A stretch of DNA of 64,000 bases from Hetaerina americana (lineage: Eukaryota > Arthropoda > Insecta > Odonata > Calopterygidae). The notes below the pieces were generated by a model. It did no database searches, had not been told where the DNA came from, and saw only the letters and a program-made list of their open reading frames with translations. This document shows positions 48,361 to 60,440 of the stretch, piece after piece; position 1 is the first letter of the stretch; each line of letters begins with the position of its first letter. The stretch spans positions 43,514,446-43,578,445 of the forward strand of contig JAKTNV010000001.1 in NCBI GenBank assembly GCA_022747635.1, in the 5' to 3' direction. The translations under genes and the position numbers were made by a program.

Positions 48361-49929
48361 ACCCATAAATGGGATAAATGGGATAGGTTGACTGACCCAT
48401 GTCCAACAGTCTCTGACCCGTCGATTGTCGTGCTCATGAGTACAGGATTTAATTAGGAAAGCACGAGAACTTTCTCCTTGTGAAGATTCTACATCCTCCC
48501 ATGATAGATTTCTCCAGGAGAGACAATGGGGATTACGAAACAAATAGTTTAGAAAATGAAGACAAGAAATGGCAGATCAGTGGCGGTAAGTTGAAACTAA
48601 GGGATTGGGACAGGGAAAAGGTTTCCAAAAGCGCAGTTACGAAATGATGGTGAAATGAGTGAGTATGGAGGTTATGAATGGCAAAATATGAGCTGCAGCG
48701 ATAAAAACTGAAAATAATTGTGCAATTGAGGAAAAGAATGATGGTACTTATTTGGAAAAAAATTATCACTGGCTTCACGTAGGTTTTCACATTGATAAAA
48801 TATGCTGCTTGAGATCAGTGGATGTTACTGAAGCAAGTACCACCCAATCAATTAAATAATATCAATATTCAATCAAATAACTCTCGAGTTGAAAGAGGAA
48901 AACCATAGCAAGGTTGAAAATACTAAGTTAAATAGGAAAATACTAATGAAAATCATTTTAAAGTGAGTATCTGTTATAAATTATTATTCAAAATTAGATA
49001 TTATTACTTTGATGCTGTTAGCGTATTTTTTTAATTGCGTGTAGTTTACCGACTCAGCATTCTATTTATAATTTAACGAACATTTTATACCGTCGCATTT
49101 TTATTATTTTGCATCACCTCTGCTCTTTTAGGTAGTAGAATAATGAACGAGTGTCATAACCCGATGAACTAAATTGTTGTCCACCTAAACCTTGTTTAAA
49201 TTCCTCTTATTTTTCCCTCCTGATTTGCGTATGCATGAGCTGTTTTGAAAAAAGGACTTGTCCTCCAGCATTCTCTTTGCTTCAGTACTCAATTATTATG
49301 CAGTCATAGGTCAAAGGTCATTTAAAAAAATCCAATACCAAATGCATTGAAGAACACTGGATTCTTTTACTTCTCCTAAAGTTATTTACCGAGCATCCAG
49401 AATTTCACGAGAAATCCCTCCTAAATCAATTAAATTTTTTTTAATAAATTCGTTTTTTTCTGGCTTCATCTACTTGTCAATGATGAAACGGCATGACTAT
49501 ATCATTTGTCTTTAACAGTGTACGCGTTGCAGTGGTTAGATTTTGATTTTTCTCCTTTTTTCCGACGGGAAGCGAGATAGTTTGTTGGCAGTCCCTTTAC
49601 TTGGCGTTCACAAGATATAGTCCACCCTGTCCCATCCTGTCTTTTTTACACGATATGCTTTTTTATTTGCAACTGTCTAGTCTATTCATATCCCATCTGT
49701 ATCCAAAACGAATGTGTGAAAAAAGAGCGTAAGTGGAAGTTTCTACGACAAGTTACTTTGCCCAACAGCAATAGATGAATTATTCTATTATCTGGTAGTC
49801 TACCGTTTGGATGTACACATACTTAACACCCCTACATTTCTTAGCCCCGCTTAAGATGACAAAACCTGAACTCCCACGACTCTAATAGACTTCTTCAATT
49901 TCTCATTCATTCTGCCTCCCTTCATTCTG
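48361..49929. other. Unassigned DNA between two LINE remnants
   Basis: No domain recognised. A tandem duplication ATAAATGGG at 48365-48383 is trivial. Confidence 0.45.
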
Positions 49930-51010
49930 TCATATAAGCTTTTATATCATATTCATATACATGCTTATTCTTTCCCTCCCCCTATCTTACTTGTCTAACG
50001 TCCTCCCTCTATCACAGTCTTCAGCATTCCATAGCCACTCAAAATACACTGTATCCAGCATTTTTGTATTCTTTGTATTATCTCAGCTAAGCTCTCTCCC
50101 CCTACACCATACCTAACACTTCCGCGTTTGTTTTTCTTTCTGCCCAATTCACCTTTTCCATCTTTCTCCACACACAAATTTCTTAAGCCTCCAATTTATG
50201 CCTAATACTCGTATCTACCTTCAAGGACAAATTTTCCACGCCGTAGAAAACCCCGATTCATATCAATGTTTTGGCAAACCTTTTCTTAACATCCTTACTC
50301 AACGCCCATATCATCAACCTGGCCACCTAGTGAAACCCCCTAAAGCAATCCTTCTTCTTATGTCTTCACTACTTTGATGCTCTAGGTCGAAAACGTTTCT
50401 AAGGTAGGTAAAGAGTTTCACCTGTCCCACTTAACATCCTCGAGTATTAACGTTTAACTTTGCCTTCCTCTTCCTAAAAACCGCACAAACTTGGCTTTGT
50501 TTTCATTGATTCTCATACCATACCTATTGCACTGTTTCTCTAATGCTCTTTACAGTGATATAAAATAAGCATTTAGCTGACTTATTGACTAAGGCTTGAT
50601 CAATAGAAAATCTAACTGATTTTATGATCACTTCCCCACCAAATTTTACTCCTATTTTCAACTCTTCTCAAGCGACTCACTATTTCCTCCACATATTCGA
50701 GCATATTGAAAATCACTAGTGATAATAGACACTCTTGCCGTACCCCCGACGACACTTCATCCGTCAAGCGCAACTGAGCAGTCTGAGCCAGTACAGGCTG
50801 CGGAGAAGTCGCCTATCCCTCCAACCCCAATGTATTTCTATCTTCTGTGACACGTTCATCATGTTGAATTTACTCAATCTAAAGCCTGCTCAAAGTCTAC
50901 GGAATACACAAATACATCCTAGTTTTGCTCCTATGTTTCTTTCTATTCCTGACCGTATTAATGGTATTTCATCAGGCGTACCTATTTCATGCTCGAACCC
51001 GAACTGAGCA
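49930..51010 (-). mobile_element. LINE (RTE-like) remnant, diverged copy L2
   Basis: Minus-strand translation gives, in order, GCICVFRRL near the F-x-D-F block (about 50920), the RRLLRSLYWL block (about 50810), the VRQECLLSLVIFN block (about 50720), RYGMRINENKAKFVRF (about 50520-50480), KDVKKRFAKTLI and EICVWRKMEKVNWAE (about 50290-50140), and a GMLKTVIEGGR end (about 50030-49995). Heavier decay and lower similarity mark it as a related but older or separate subfamily. Confidence 0.75.
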
Positions 51011-54000
51011 TCCCAGCACCATTCATTTTGTGTTTCTACCCTTTATCAGCGGATGAAATTTGAATGAAAATGAAACTGAAACATCATTATTCCTGAATTT
51101 CTGCCACCGTTCGTCTATATCTAAATAAATGAGACGTTATTTATTGCGCGATTTTATGTCATATTCATATGCATTCATATAAGACCAAGTAATAAAACTA
51201 TTAATTTTTTGACTATGTAAAACGAGCCACAACCGTACCTGCTAAAATGTGCTGTAAACGCCAGTATTCCTTCTCTACACTACTTGATACTTAATTAAAA
51301 ACGATTAAATACGTCCAGTTGTCGAATATTTAAAGAATATTAGATGAAGAAAAGCTACAGAAAATCGCCAACTTGATCTGTTGGATTTTTGCCTAAAATA
51401 AATCCCTTCCTTGAGTCCAATCAAAGTTTGATTCTAATGATTTTAGAAATTAATCGCACAAATAAAAGAGCACTCGTACATATCATCGCTGAATTTGAAA
51501 AACTGTTCATGTTTTCCAGCGTTCAAAATGTAAATTGAAGTGAACTAATCCAAAGAAAACAACACCACATGTATGCATACGCGGGACTTGAATCCATGAG
51601 TATCGAGTTTAACCGACGGCCACGTTATCTTCGAATAGTTCATTTTCCATTATTAATGGATTTCATGAATACTTTTTTTTGGTACTTTAAATAAGTGTAT
51701 GATAGAAAATGACCAAAGAGGGCATGCTTGACTTATATCCTTCTCATATTTCACGTTAACCAGGATAAAACTGCCTCATCAACCTATTTGATGTCTCTGT
51801 AGATGGCAGGTCTTCTGCTGCGATCTCTGTAGCCGCGGGGCAAATATACAGAGGGGGGGCACGAAAAAAATAATAACATCACCAACACAAAGCGTCTCTT
51901 TTATAATAAGTGTTCTAAGGCCTCAGCAACTGAAAATCTGGAGCAATATAAATATCTCATGAGAAGGACTATAATTAATTGTAAATTGATATAAGCTATC
52001 CTGAGACTGAGGCACCAGAGGTAGGCCCCGATCTGGGCTCCGTTTCTCTAAGATATATATCATTTTATAAATCCTATTCAAACAGTCGCATATATTTTAT
52101 TGAGCATTTGAAACCATATATGTTGTCAAATTAAGACGTGATAGGCATTGGCCGAGATTCATTGTTATCATAAGGTCATCATGAACAAAAACTAAGGACA
52201 TGGAAATTGACTGCTCACTTTCAGAAAAGAGCTCCTGGTTACGGCACTACAAAGGATGTGAAAATTAGAGCAATTGACTACTTGGGTGCTCTTTCAAAAT
52301 TATTTATAAAATTTTATGCCTTTTGAAACCGGTTATGCCAAAGAAAACACCAGAATTCAATATTTCTCATCGCTTAACATGATATCAGAGATTTATGGGT
52401 GCCCAAAGAAGGAATGATACAGAGACAGCTGTACTGACTCTAAAGGCCGAAGATCTTACCATTCTTCCCGGTAATAGCACTATTTCCCGACAGTGATTTC
52501 CACGCTTGGTTGAAGACTAGAGGATGTTTCATATATGTACTGGCGCTGCAGGACGTCTCTTTGTGTATTCTCCTTACGTCACTCGTTGGTCGTTGACTGG
52601 AGTCTGCGTCATATTTCTGTTCCTCCATATTCATTACAAACTTTAATTACGGATCTAGCCTTAATGTTGCGAACGACCTCCGCCGTCGAGAGCCTCCCAA
52701 CAATAACTAAGGAGGATTCTCGGTTAAAACTATTCAGAAGCTATCTCAAGTCAATAGAATTCTCGAGTGACATTGGGCACACCAACGGGAGCGCTGCGTG
52801 GAGCCAAGCCAATTAAAACGCAGAAAACAGGGGAGAGGAAACAAAAAATGTAAGAGTACAAAAAGAGAGGCATTTAACTGTTGGGTGTGAGGGAGGAAAG
52901 GAAGCGGAGAGAGAAAGAGAGAGAAAGAAACGCTTTTAACGAGCCTTAGGAATACGTAAAAAGATGAATCAATGGGATAAAAAATAGACGAAAACAAATT
53001 AAACGTTTTAAAGAAAGAAAAAAAAATAGAAAAGGAAGCGCTTTCTTTGCCGGCGGAACTGAGAACACGTGTGGACTCCTCTTTAACTAACACCAACTGA
53101 TGGGAGGAAGGGAGGAGGAGTGACAAATGCGAACGGAAAAAGAGGAGGAGAGGGAAAATGAAACCGAGAGAGATAAAAAGTGAACGAGAGGCGGAACGAG
53201 CGAGAAGAGGGGTGGAGGAAGGTGAGGGAGGGCGGAGCGACACGGGCGCTCGCATAGAGCCATTAGAGCGGAGAGCGCTTTAAGCAGCCCTCCTCCTAAA
53301 GACGTGCTTGTCCCCGCGCGCCCTTGCGACCCTTCCCCTACTCCCCTTCACCCTTTCCTACGTCCGCCCCCTCTTCCTCTCCTTTCTTCACCCCTCCCCC
53401 GTCGTCGACCCTCCCGTGTCATGCGTGAATCACTTCGGCACCACCTTCCGTTGCCTCCCGTCGCACCTTTAATATCCTCCCTCCCTCCCAACCCACTGTG
53501 CACCTCCTTCGCCCTCTAGACTCCTCCACTTTCTTGCTCCTCTTTTTTCCAATCCTCCCCCTCGTCCATTCCCTCTCTCCTCTCCATACGTCACTTCCAG
53601 TATCCTCCTCCCACCCACTCGCTTCTACTCCTTCCTAACTACCACCTCCCTCCCTCCCAAAGTGTGGCGGCTGCAAGAGTTTGAAGCCCGGAGCACTCTC
53701 CACCCCCCATCCCCCTTCTCCCTCCTACCCCACTCGTACTCACTTGGCTATGAGCCGCGGCTTCAAATCCCTTCCCCTAACCATTCCTCTTCGCTTTCCT
53801 CTTTTCCTCTCCTCGTCTCCCTCACCTGACGATTCCGTAGCGTTTTGCTCTTTCGTTTTCGCATGGGGAGTCGACGAAAAATTAAAAAAATGGGCATTCT
53901 TTCTAGCGGGCCTGTCGACTGCACCTTGGATCCACAGTTTACGTGGTTCGTCGGCTCGCGTTGTAATGAGAACATCGTTTCGGCTTAAAGACGGTCGTAT

Positions 54001-55726
54001 CTCATTCGTCCGCTAGTCCGGGAAGTTCACCGCGTTCGCTAATGAGGTTCCCATCAGCATGGAAATAATCTCGCTACGAAGAATTCCCTGTTTGTGAACA
54101 CACCACATTTTCATGTCCAACCCCTTATGATTTTTCGAATGATTTTGTTCTCATCACACCGGTGAGTTGTGAATTAGCCGGTCTTCCCATCTGAGGGTAT
54201 TTGCACCACCTACAGGATACGTTCGGCACCCACGAAATAAATTATTTTTGTTAAATATTGAGAAAATATATAAATTTATCATCATTCCTTACGAGATATA
54301 TAGTCAACTCACCAACGTTGAAATCACGGTAATTTTTCTGCAGTCTACTGAATCTACTGAATGTCTTCGAAAGTAAAGATCGAACTAAACTTCAAGTTAA
54401 CTCAGAAGAGTTAACCGCCAAGCATGAAAATATTTGGAATAATATGACTCCGTTACATCATGTCGTAGCAACTAAATTAATAACTATGTATGTATGGCAA
54501 TATACCACACTACACTAGCTGTAACTTTTTACTATCTACAACCACTGTTAGACCAGATTCTTTCTCAATGCCGCGAAGTACTGCAGGGTATACATTTCAC
54601 GTTCGGTGACCCTCCGCTATTTTACCAACCGAACTAGCGATGTTTACTGCGATATTTTTATTAAAAAACATTCTTACTAAGGGTGAAAAATTATTCGGAA
54701 GTCATTTCCGATATCGTTGCACTGATACCGCTTGGCTAACATGGCACCTTTAATTTGTCCTGACGATTTACCCTTTCGCTTACCGTAATCACTTGATTTC
54801 AGCTCCATCTACGAGGGAATAACTTTCGAACTCGAATCTATTTCCAGTTATCTTCAGCTTAATGTCCATAAATTTGATCTGAAGACTACCCGGATTTGTT
54901 ATGACCTCCATTTTCTCAGCTAATTCCCCGGAAAAAATTTCTTTGCCATTAGTTCTGTGCCTTGAGAGTTTGTATGTCCTGGAGAGAGGAGATGACTTTA
55001 TACGACAGCTCATTTAATTCCCGGGGTCCTTTCTCCTCATTCCATCCATTTAAGTGTCCAGAACTAAAGGCACGTCATCCCATGGAACATCGTTGTGAGG
55101 GGCTGAAAACTTTGTACTGATGCCTCGTGAAAATGGCTTCGGTAATAGAGGAAATAAGAAAATTTTATTTTAGTAATTATTTATTTTATTGATAACTGAG
55201 CAACAGTTATGCCAATTTAAAATGTTATATGCCCTGATTTTCGGCGTACTAATATAACATGCAATGAGCATTATTGCAGCTTCAACCGTTGTGGAGAGGA
55301 AACTTCACAGAATATTAATCATAAGCAGTTGCATTTGACGACCTTCAAACGATGGCTTATTTAATTTTAGGGCACGTACGGGATCCAACCAACCTTACTG
55401 AATTCTAATATTCCAACTCATTTCATGGCAACATATACGAGTACTTATTTAGGGGCTCAACTAGACGGATGATATAGTGGTAATTTATAATATAAGACTC
55501 CATAAGGGTCTTAGTTGTCTCTGGATTAGTTTCTGAACCTGCATTTCCGCATATGTAGCCTTGGTTTTTATCGCTTTCTTAGTAAATAGTTGAAGAAGTG
55601 ACCCGAGGCTACTCAGAGTCTAGTGGAAAATTATATGAAATCCGAAGATAACACCAATTAAATTGTGTTACTATAAGCTGTTTTTTTTAGCTAATTCACG
55701 TGGAAGCCTAACTCGAAGAAGGTGGA
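51011..55726. other. Unassigned DNA with strand-asymmetric low-complexity tracts
   Basis: A G/A-rich tract at about 52820-53260 is followed directly by a C/T-rich tract at about 53290-53850. ORFs there (53304-53519, 53681-54016, and 52746-53255 minus) are P/S/L/F biased and not supported as genes. The rest is featureless. Confidence 0.4.
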
Positions 55727-56056
55727 TAAACCATAACCATAAACCATAAACACAGTAATCAACCCGAAGGTCGGTTTAGTGGGTGATGGTAGAGATCACC
55801 CAGTACTAAGCCCTATACGGCGTGTGAAAATCCACACATCAGGGTAGGAGGGGCAGTTCCTTTTCCTGTGCCGGTTATGGTTCCCCAGGAAGACCTGGTA
55901 CCCGAAAAAATCACTTCAGCTTGGGTGGAGCTGCAGGTCCCAGAGTGCCCAGGTGCCCAGAGTGCCCAGGTGCCCAGAGTGCCTTTGCCGGGAATCGAAC
56001 CCGGGACCCTCCGGTCAGCAGTCCAACGTTCTACCCACTGGACTACCGCGACCCAC
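55727..56056 (-). mobile_element. tRNA-derived SINE, family 1, full copy with tandem expansion
   Basis: Minus-strand copy with tail repeats ATAAACCATAACCATAAACC (about 55726-55752), the complete body and an intact tRNA-like head (B-box GGTTCGATTCC at about 55990, A-box near 56040). Between head and body a 17-base unit, CAGAGTGCCCAGGTGCC, is repeated about 2.5 times (55941-55983); the copy at 14256 has it once. Confidence 0.85.
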
Positions 56057-56659
56057 GAAGGTGCATATAATGGAGAAATAATTTCGTTTGTATCGCCTGG
56101 TCCTTGGCAGAATTAATTCGTTCTTACGTATCAGCAGGTGAGTTTAAGTCCGGAGAGGGATTCTTTAGAGGACCAAACTTGCATTGTTTGGATTTTGACC
56201 GATAACTACCATACTGCAGTGTTCGAGGGAGTTGAAAATGGCAGGTTTAAGGTCAAGTTGGCTGTGTTGATGGAAACTGTACTCAGGTAACATTAGAAAA
56301 ATCAGTTTAAAAGCTCTGGTTTTCCAAGTGGAAATTTGATAGAGGAGTACCGAGCACTCAAATTCAACAGAGCAATTAATACCCTTAATAACTGAGGCAG
56401 GTAAATGCGGAAACTGATACATCCACCAACAACACTACTATCTATGTACGTGGCCACAGTTTCATGTTTTATCTTACGAACAATACCGCGTTTTCACTGC
56501 AATTCACTGGAAGAACACTCATACAAGGACAGTGATTGCACACTCAAAACTTAAAGCCAAGGTTTTTACGCGTGATACACTCTGGGATTGGTTATTAGTA
56601 TCCCACACAGCTGTGTTGGTGCGATATAAGATTGAATACACCAAACGTGCTCGTAAATA
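56057..56659. other. Unassigned DNA
   Basis: No gene or repeat recognised. Confidence 0.45.
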
Positions 56660-57412
56660 CGAGGGTCATCCGGAAAGTAGTACCCGTTCGTGCCGCATGA
56701 AGTGCTGACGACGCGAGTAGCCGCTGGACGAGGTCAGATAGCTTCAGTGGCTTGTCTGCCTTCTCTGAGCCAAGTTGCGTGACGCTAGCATTGCCTGTGT
56801 TGTTTCTGTGATTGTTTACAATGTTTAAAAAAATTGAGAACGCCGCCAGTTGTGAAGTGAGGGCAGTGATTAAATTCCTCAATGCAAGAAACGTTCGCCC
56901 ATGTGATATTCATCGCCAATTAAAGGAGGTGTATGGAGACAATGTAATGGACGAGTCGTCTGTTCGGCGGTGGTGTCGCAACTTCAACATGGGGAGGGGG
57001 AACACACACGACGATGAGCGTTCGGGGAGACCGTCTGTCATTACAGACCAACTGGTGAGCTCAGTTGACGAATTCGTGAGGAACGATCGGCGCGTCACAA
57101 TTGATGACATCTGTGAGCATTTTCCCAATGTTTCTCGAACAATTGTTCATGAAATTGTTAAACACCATCTGCATTATGCAAAAATTTGTGCAAGATGGGT
57201 CCCTCGCGTATCTCAATGAGCTGGCGGCGAAGGACTATGCAGCAGGAATACAGAAACTTGTCACACGTTATGACAAATGCCTTAATTTGCTTGGAGATTA
57301 TGTTGAGAAGTAGTTTAAAGTATCCTCTTTCAAATAAATTTTTTTATGTTTGTTAATATTTACTTTTGTGTCTTTATTTCACGAACGGGTACTACTTTCC
57401 GGATGACCCTCG
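56660..57412 (+). mobile_element. Deleted mariner-like element, 753 bp, copy D
   Basis: Perfect 33-base inverted ends and TA on both sides (56658-56659 and 57413-57414). It has the same structure as copies A-C and encodes the same HTH residues as copy A. Confidence 0.95.
56821..57219 (+). CDS. HTH-only mariner transposase remnant, copy D
   Basis: Intact 132-residue HTH protein, identical to copy A by residue. The tail of the transposase follows in another frame to 57313. No catalytic aspartates. Confidence 0.75.
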   Translation: MFKKIENAASCEVRAVIKFLNARNVRPCDIHRQLKEVYGDNVMDESSVRRWCRNFNMGRGNTHDDERSGRPSVITDQLVSSVDEFVRNDRRVTIDDICEHFPNVSRTIVHEIVKHHLHYAKICARWVPRVSQ

Positions 57413-57414
57413 TA

Positions 57415-59636
57415 GTTGGGTTTAAAGCCATAATTGACAGTCGAGAGCTCTGTTTTGAATTTCAATTTCAAAGTCATATGCAAAGACCTGGCTCGGAGGG
57501 ATTAAGATGGGTGCAGTTGCCTTCCCAACCTCCAAATTCCGATTCCACGTAATATTTCACCTGGAACTGGTGACTTTCGACATTAATTAAAGGGGGGTTA
57601 TATCTTAGTCAATGTCGAGGATGACTACAATGTTGCTTTAACGCCCCCGTTGTACACAAAGCACAAAAGGTTTTGGTGATATAATTAGGAACTTGAAACC
57701 GTCGTAGTGAAATTGTCTTCCCAACCCACAAGAGCTAATACCTTCGTCTCCGCTCCTTCAACCTCTCCCTTATTCATTTACACATTCTACCTGTATCGCA
57801 ATCCTTGCTCTCCTCTGACTTGCCACTTGATACCCTCCACAGCTCCTTCTTGCAATAGAAGTCACTTTATAAGATACATCCCACCTATGAATGCACTATT
57901 TACGCTCCAAAATGTATACTAATATACGAGGATGTTTTTGTGATGCAAAATTTCGTCACTGAAGGGTCTGTCGTGCAACTCTTGCGTCGACTAATATCTA
58001 ATACTATCCCATAAATTCAGCTATTATTTAATACAGAATTAAAATTTTTAAAATGTTACATCCGCAAGGTACCCTTGAACTCACCGGCAAGGTGTGCGTG
58101 AGGCATTGCATCCACTCCACGTGAATGCATAGTACGCGGAGGGTTGCAGTCCCTAACGTACATGTAAGAGAGAAACAAAAAATTCTGCCATGGCAGGCAA
58201 CAAAAGAGTGCATGTGTAAAATTCCATAATGTGGTCCAATAAATAATTGACTTCTACACATGTATTTGATGAACTAACTCTTTATCCTGCACTGTACAGG
58301 AAGAACTACGAGAAATAGTAAATCTCAAAGAAGAAACTTGAAATATATTCAAGTGTTGAATATTTTTCAAGATTCAAAAAGAGGCATAGTAAGTAATTAT
58401 AATTTATTACGATTTCCTCATCATCCAAGTCAACCAATAAACGTATGGTCTAAATTAAAAAATCCAACTTATTGGACTTGAAAGAAAACCCATTGGGATC
58501 TCTGGCATTCCGATTGTAGCAGATATCCGCTTCTGACCCCATATGAACCTTAGTCTCAAGGTTGAAGTAATAATTTAGTGAGTTTGACACGAAATGCTTT
58601 CCAATTACCACTGTCTATATTCGGTTCATTTTTCTACATGGCAGAAACTCTTCTCGCCCTTCCCCCTTCTCCTACCCGTATCCATGTTTTTAGCGTGTTG
58701 GGTCTCACTTGTCTCTCACGGCCCAAAATCTTTTAAGGGATATCGTAAATGCATGAGAAAACCTTTGATAGCGGGTGAACTGCATTTTAGCAGCGCGGTC
58801 ACGTAACCTACCCTTTGGATTAGTTGAGTTTGGTTTCTTATCTCTCGTTCTCTCAATATATTTTCCACTCTTACATGGTCGCGTTTGATTGAATTCAGGA
58901 AAATTGATCTCGTGATAGAATAGGGTGCTTTTAGTTGGTGTCGACTCATAAACTACGGCTACATGTTGGCAGGAGAAGCATTGGACATGAGGGAAAATAT
59001 TAAAAATAACACATAAAACTTGAATTTAAGGTGTGATAAAATAAAGACAGAACTGATTTTATAACTTGTTTATTTCGACGGCAACAGCTTAATCGAACTT
59101 GTATAAAACTCTAACTAAAAAGTGAATACACCGGGTAGTCTATTCACTGGATTCGTATTTCAATATAATGATCTTTTTCTTAGTTTAAATTTAATTTGAG
59201 GAATAAATGAGCGCTGCATGATATCCATTAAGGAGATATCCTAAGGCTTATAATATTCACGATATAATGAAGTCAAAGACTGTATACCAAATCTTATAGG
59301 GGCAAATAGATTTCCATGAAACACTGGTGTAAATAATCAATGAATGAAATTCTCTAGCATGCATTTCTTGATAATTTATTAATGCCAACTTCCTGAACGC
59401 TTCGCTACCTGCAATGAATACTTATTAGACCAAGTAATTGACTCTGTGAATATTTATAAGGGGGAACAACTCCCGCCCGATGTAGATAGTTGTGTGGCAC
59501 GATGAAGCTGAGTGGCCTAATTAACAGGAATCAATTGGCAGTCTTAGACGCTTTTTCAAATTCTTTCTAAGGATTTTTAAATGGGATATTATGATTTGAT
59601 GAATTAAAAATTGTATGGAGCTAATTCATCGTTGAA
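57415..59636. other. Unassigned AT-rich DNA
   Basis: No gene or repeat family recognised. Confidence 0.5.
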
Positions 59637-60440
59637 CAGGGTGCGTTCTAAAAGTAAAGCTTTTATTTTTTAAGTAATTTATTGAAAAGATTTGCTCATT
59701 TGCGCATCTGGGCCTCTATACATTTTTCCAGCAACTCTTCCATGACCGGTACGTGCCCAGGGAAGGGCCTTCGAGGACCTCTCGCAAGGTCTTTGTCACG
59801 GCTGTTTGGATCTCTTCTATGGACGAAAAACGGGTTCCTTTCAGGGCTACCTTAACCCGAGGAAACAAAAAGATGTCTGCTGGGGCGATGTTAGGACTAT
59901 AGGGCACCTGGTGTTTGGCAAGGAACTCGCGGACTTGCAGTGCGTTGTGGCAAGGCGCGTTGTCGTGATGCAGTTGCCAGGTGGCGGAGATGTCTTTTCT
60001 AGTCCTGATGACCTTTTTTCGGAGTCTTTTCAGCACATCCACATAGTGGGCCACGTTAGCTGCCTGTCTTTGAGGAACAAACTCCTTATGGACCACTCAT
60101 TTACAGTCAAAAAAGACAAAGAGCATTGTTTTCACTTTTGATTTGCTCATTCCTGCCTTTTTGGGCTTGGGGGACTGGTCGGTGTGCCACCCAGAGCTTT
60201 GGCGTTTTGGTTCTAGGTCGTATTCAAAAATCCAGGTTTCATCATTAGTGATGATGTTGTCAAAATAATCGTGTTCATTTTCAATACGTTACAAAAGTTT
60301 GCTTGAAATTTCCGCTCGGTTGGTCTTTCGTGATACGTTCGGTGCGAAGAGGTTTACAATAACTGACGTCCTGCCGCTTCCACAGCTTGGAGAGTACCGA
60401 GATGGTTTCGTGGCAAAGCTTCGCGTCCCCCCCCCCCCCA
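59637..60440 (-). mobile_element. Mariner remnant, 5'-truncated, third lineage
   Basis: The 3' terminal repeat CAGGGTGCGTTCTAAAAGTA lies at 59637. Minus-strand coding remnants extend to about 60420, where a run of 13 C (60427-60439) marks the break. The HTH domain is lost. All three catalytic blocks are present in order: TNDETWIFEYD (about 60225), HHDNAPCHNA (about 59970) and PYSPNIAPADIFLFP (about 59900). An in-frame TGA (about 60098) and frame disruptions at about 60290 inactivate it. Confidence 0.87.
59716..60096 (-). pseudogene. Mariner transposase C-terminal half
   Basis: 126 codons with HKEFVPQRQAANVAHYVDVL, then the second catalytic aspartate (HHDNAPCH) and the third (APAD). Only 28 residues separate these two, against 34 in canonical mariners, so about six residues are missing from the loop before PYSP. 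The part upstream of 60098 (KPKKAGMSKSKVKTMLFVFF and the first catalytic aspartate) is in frame but beyond a stop. No activity is expected. Confidence 0.85.

Noticed and set aside
53304..54016. Proline/serine-rich ORFs in the C/T-rich tract
   Set aside because: Composition is explained by the pyrimidine tract. There are no splice-bounded frames or motifs, and overlapping ORFs exist on the other strand.
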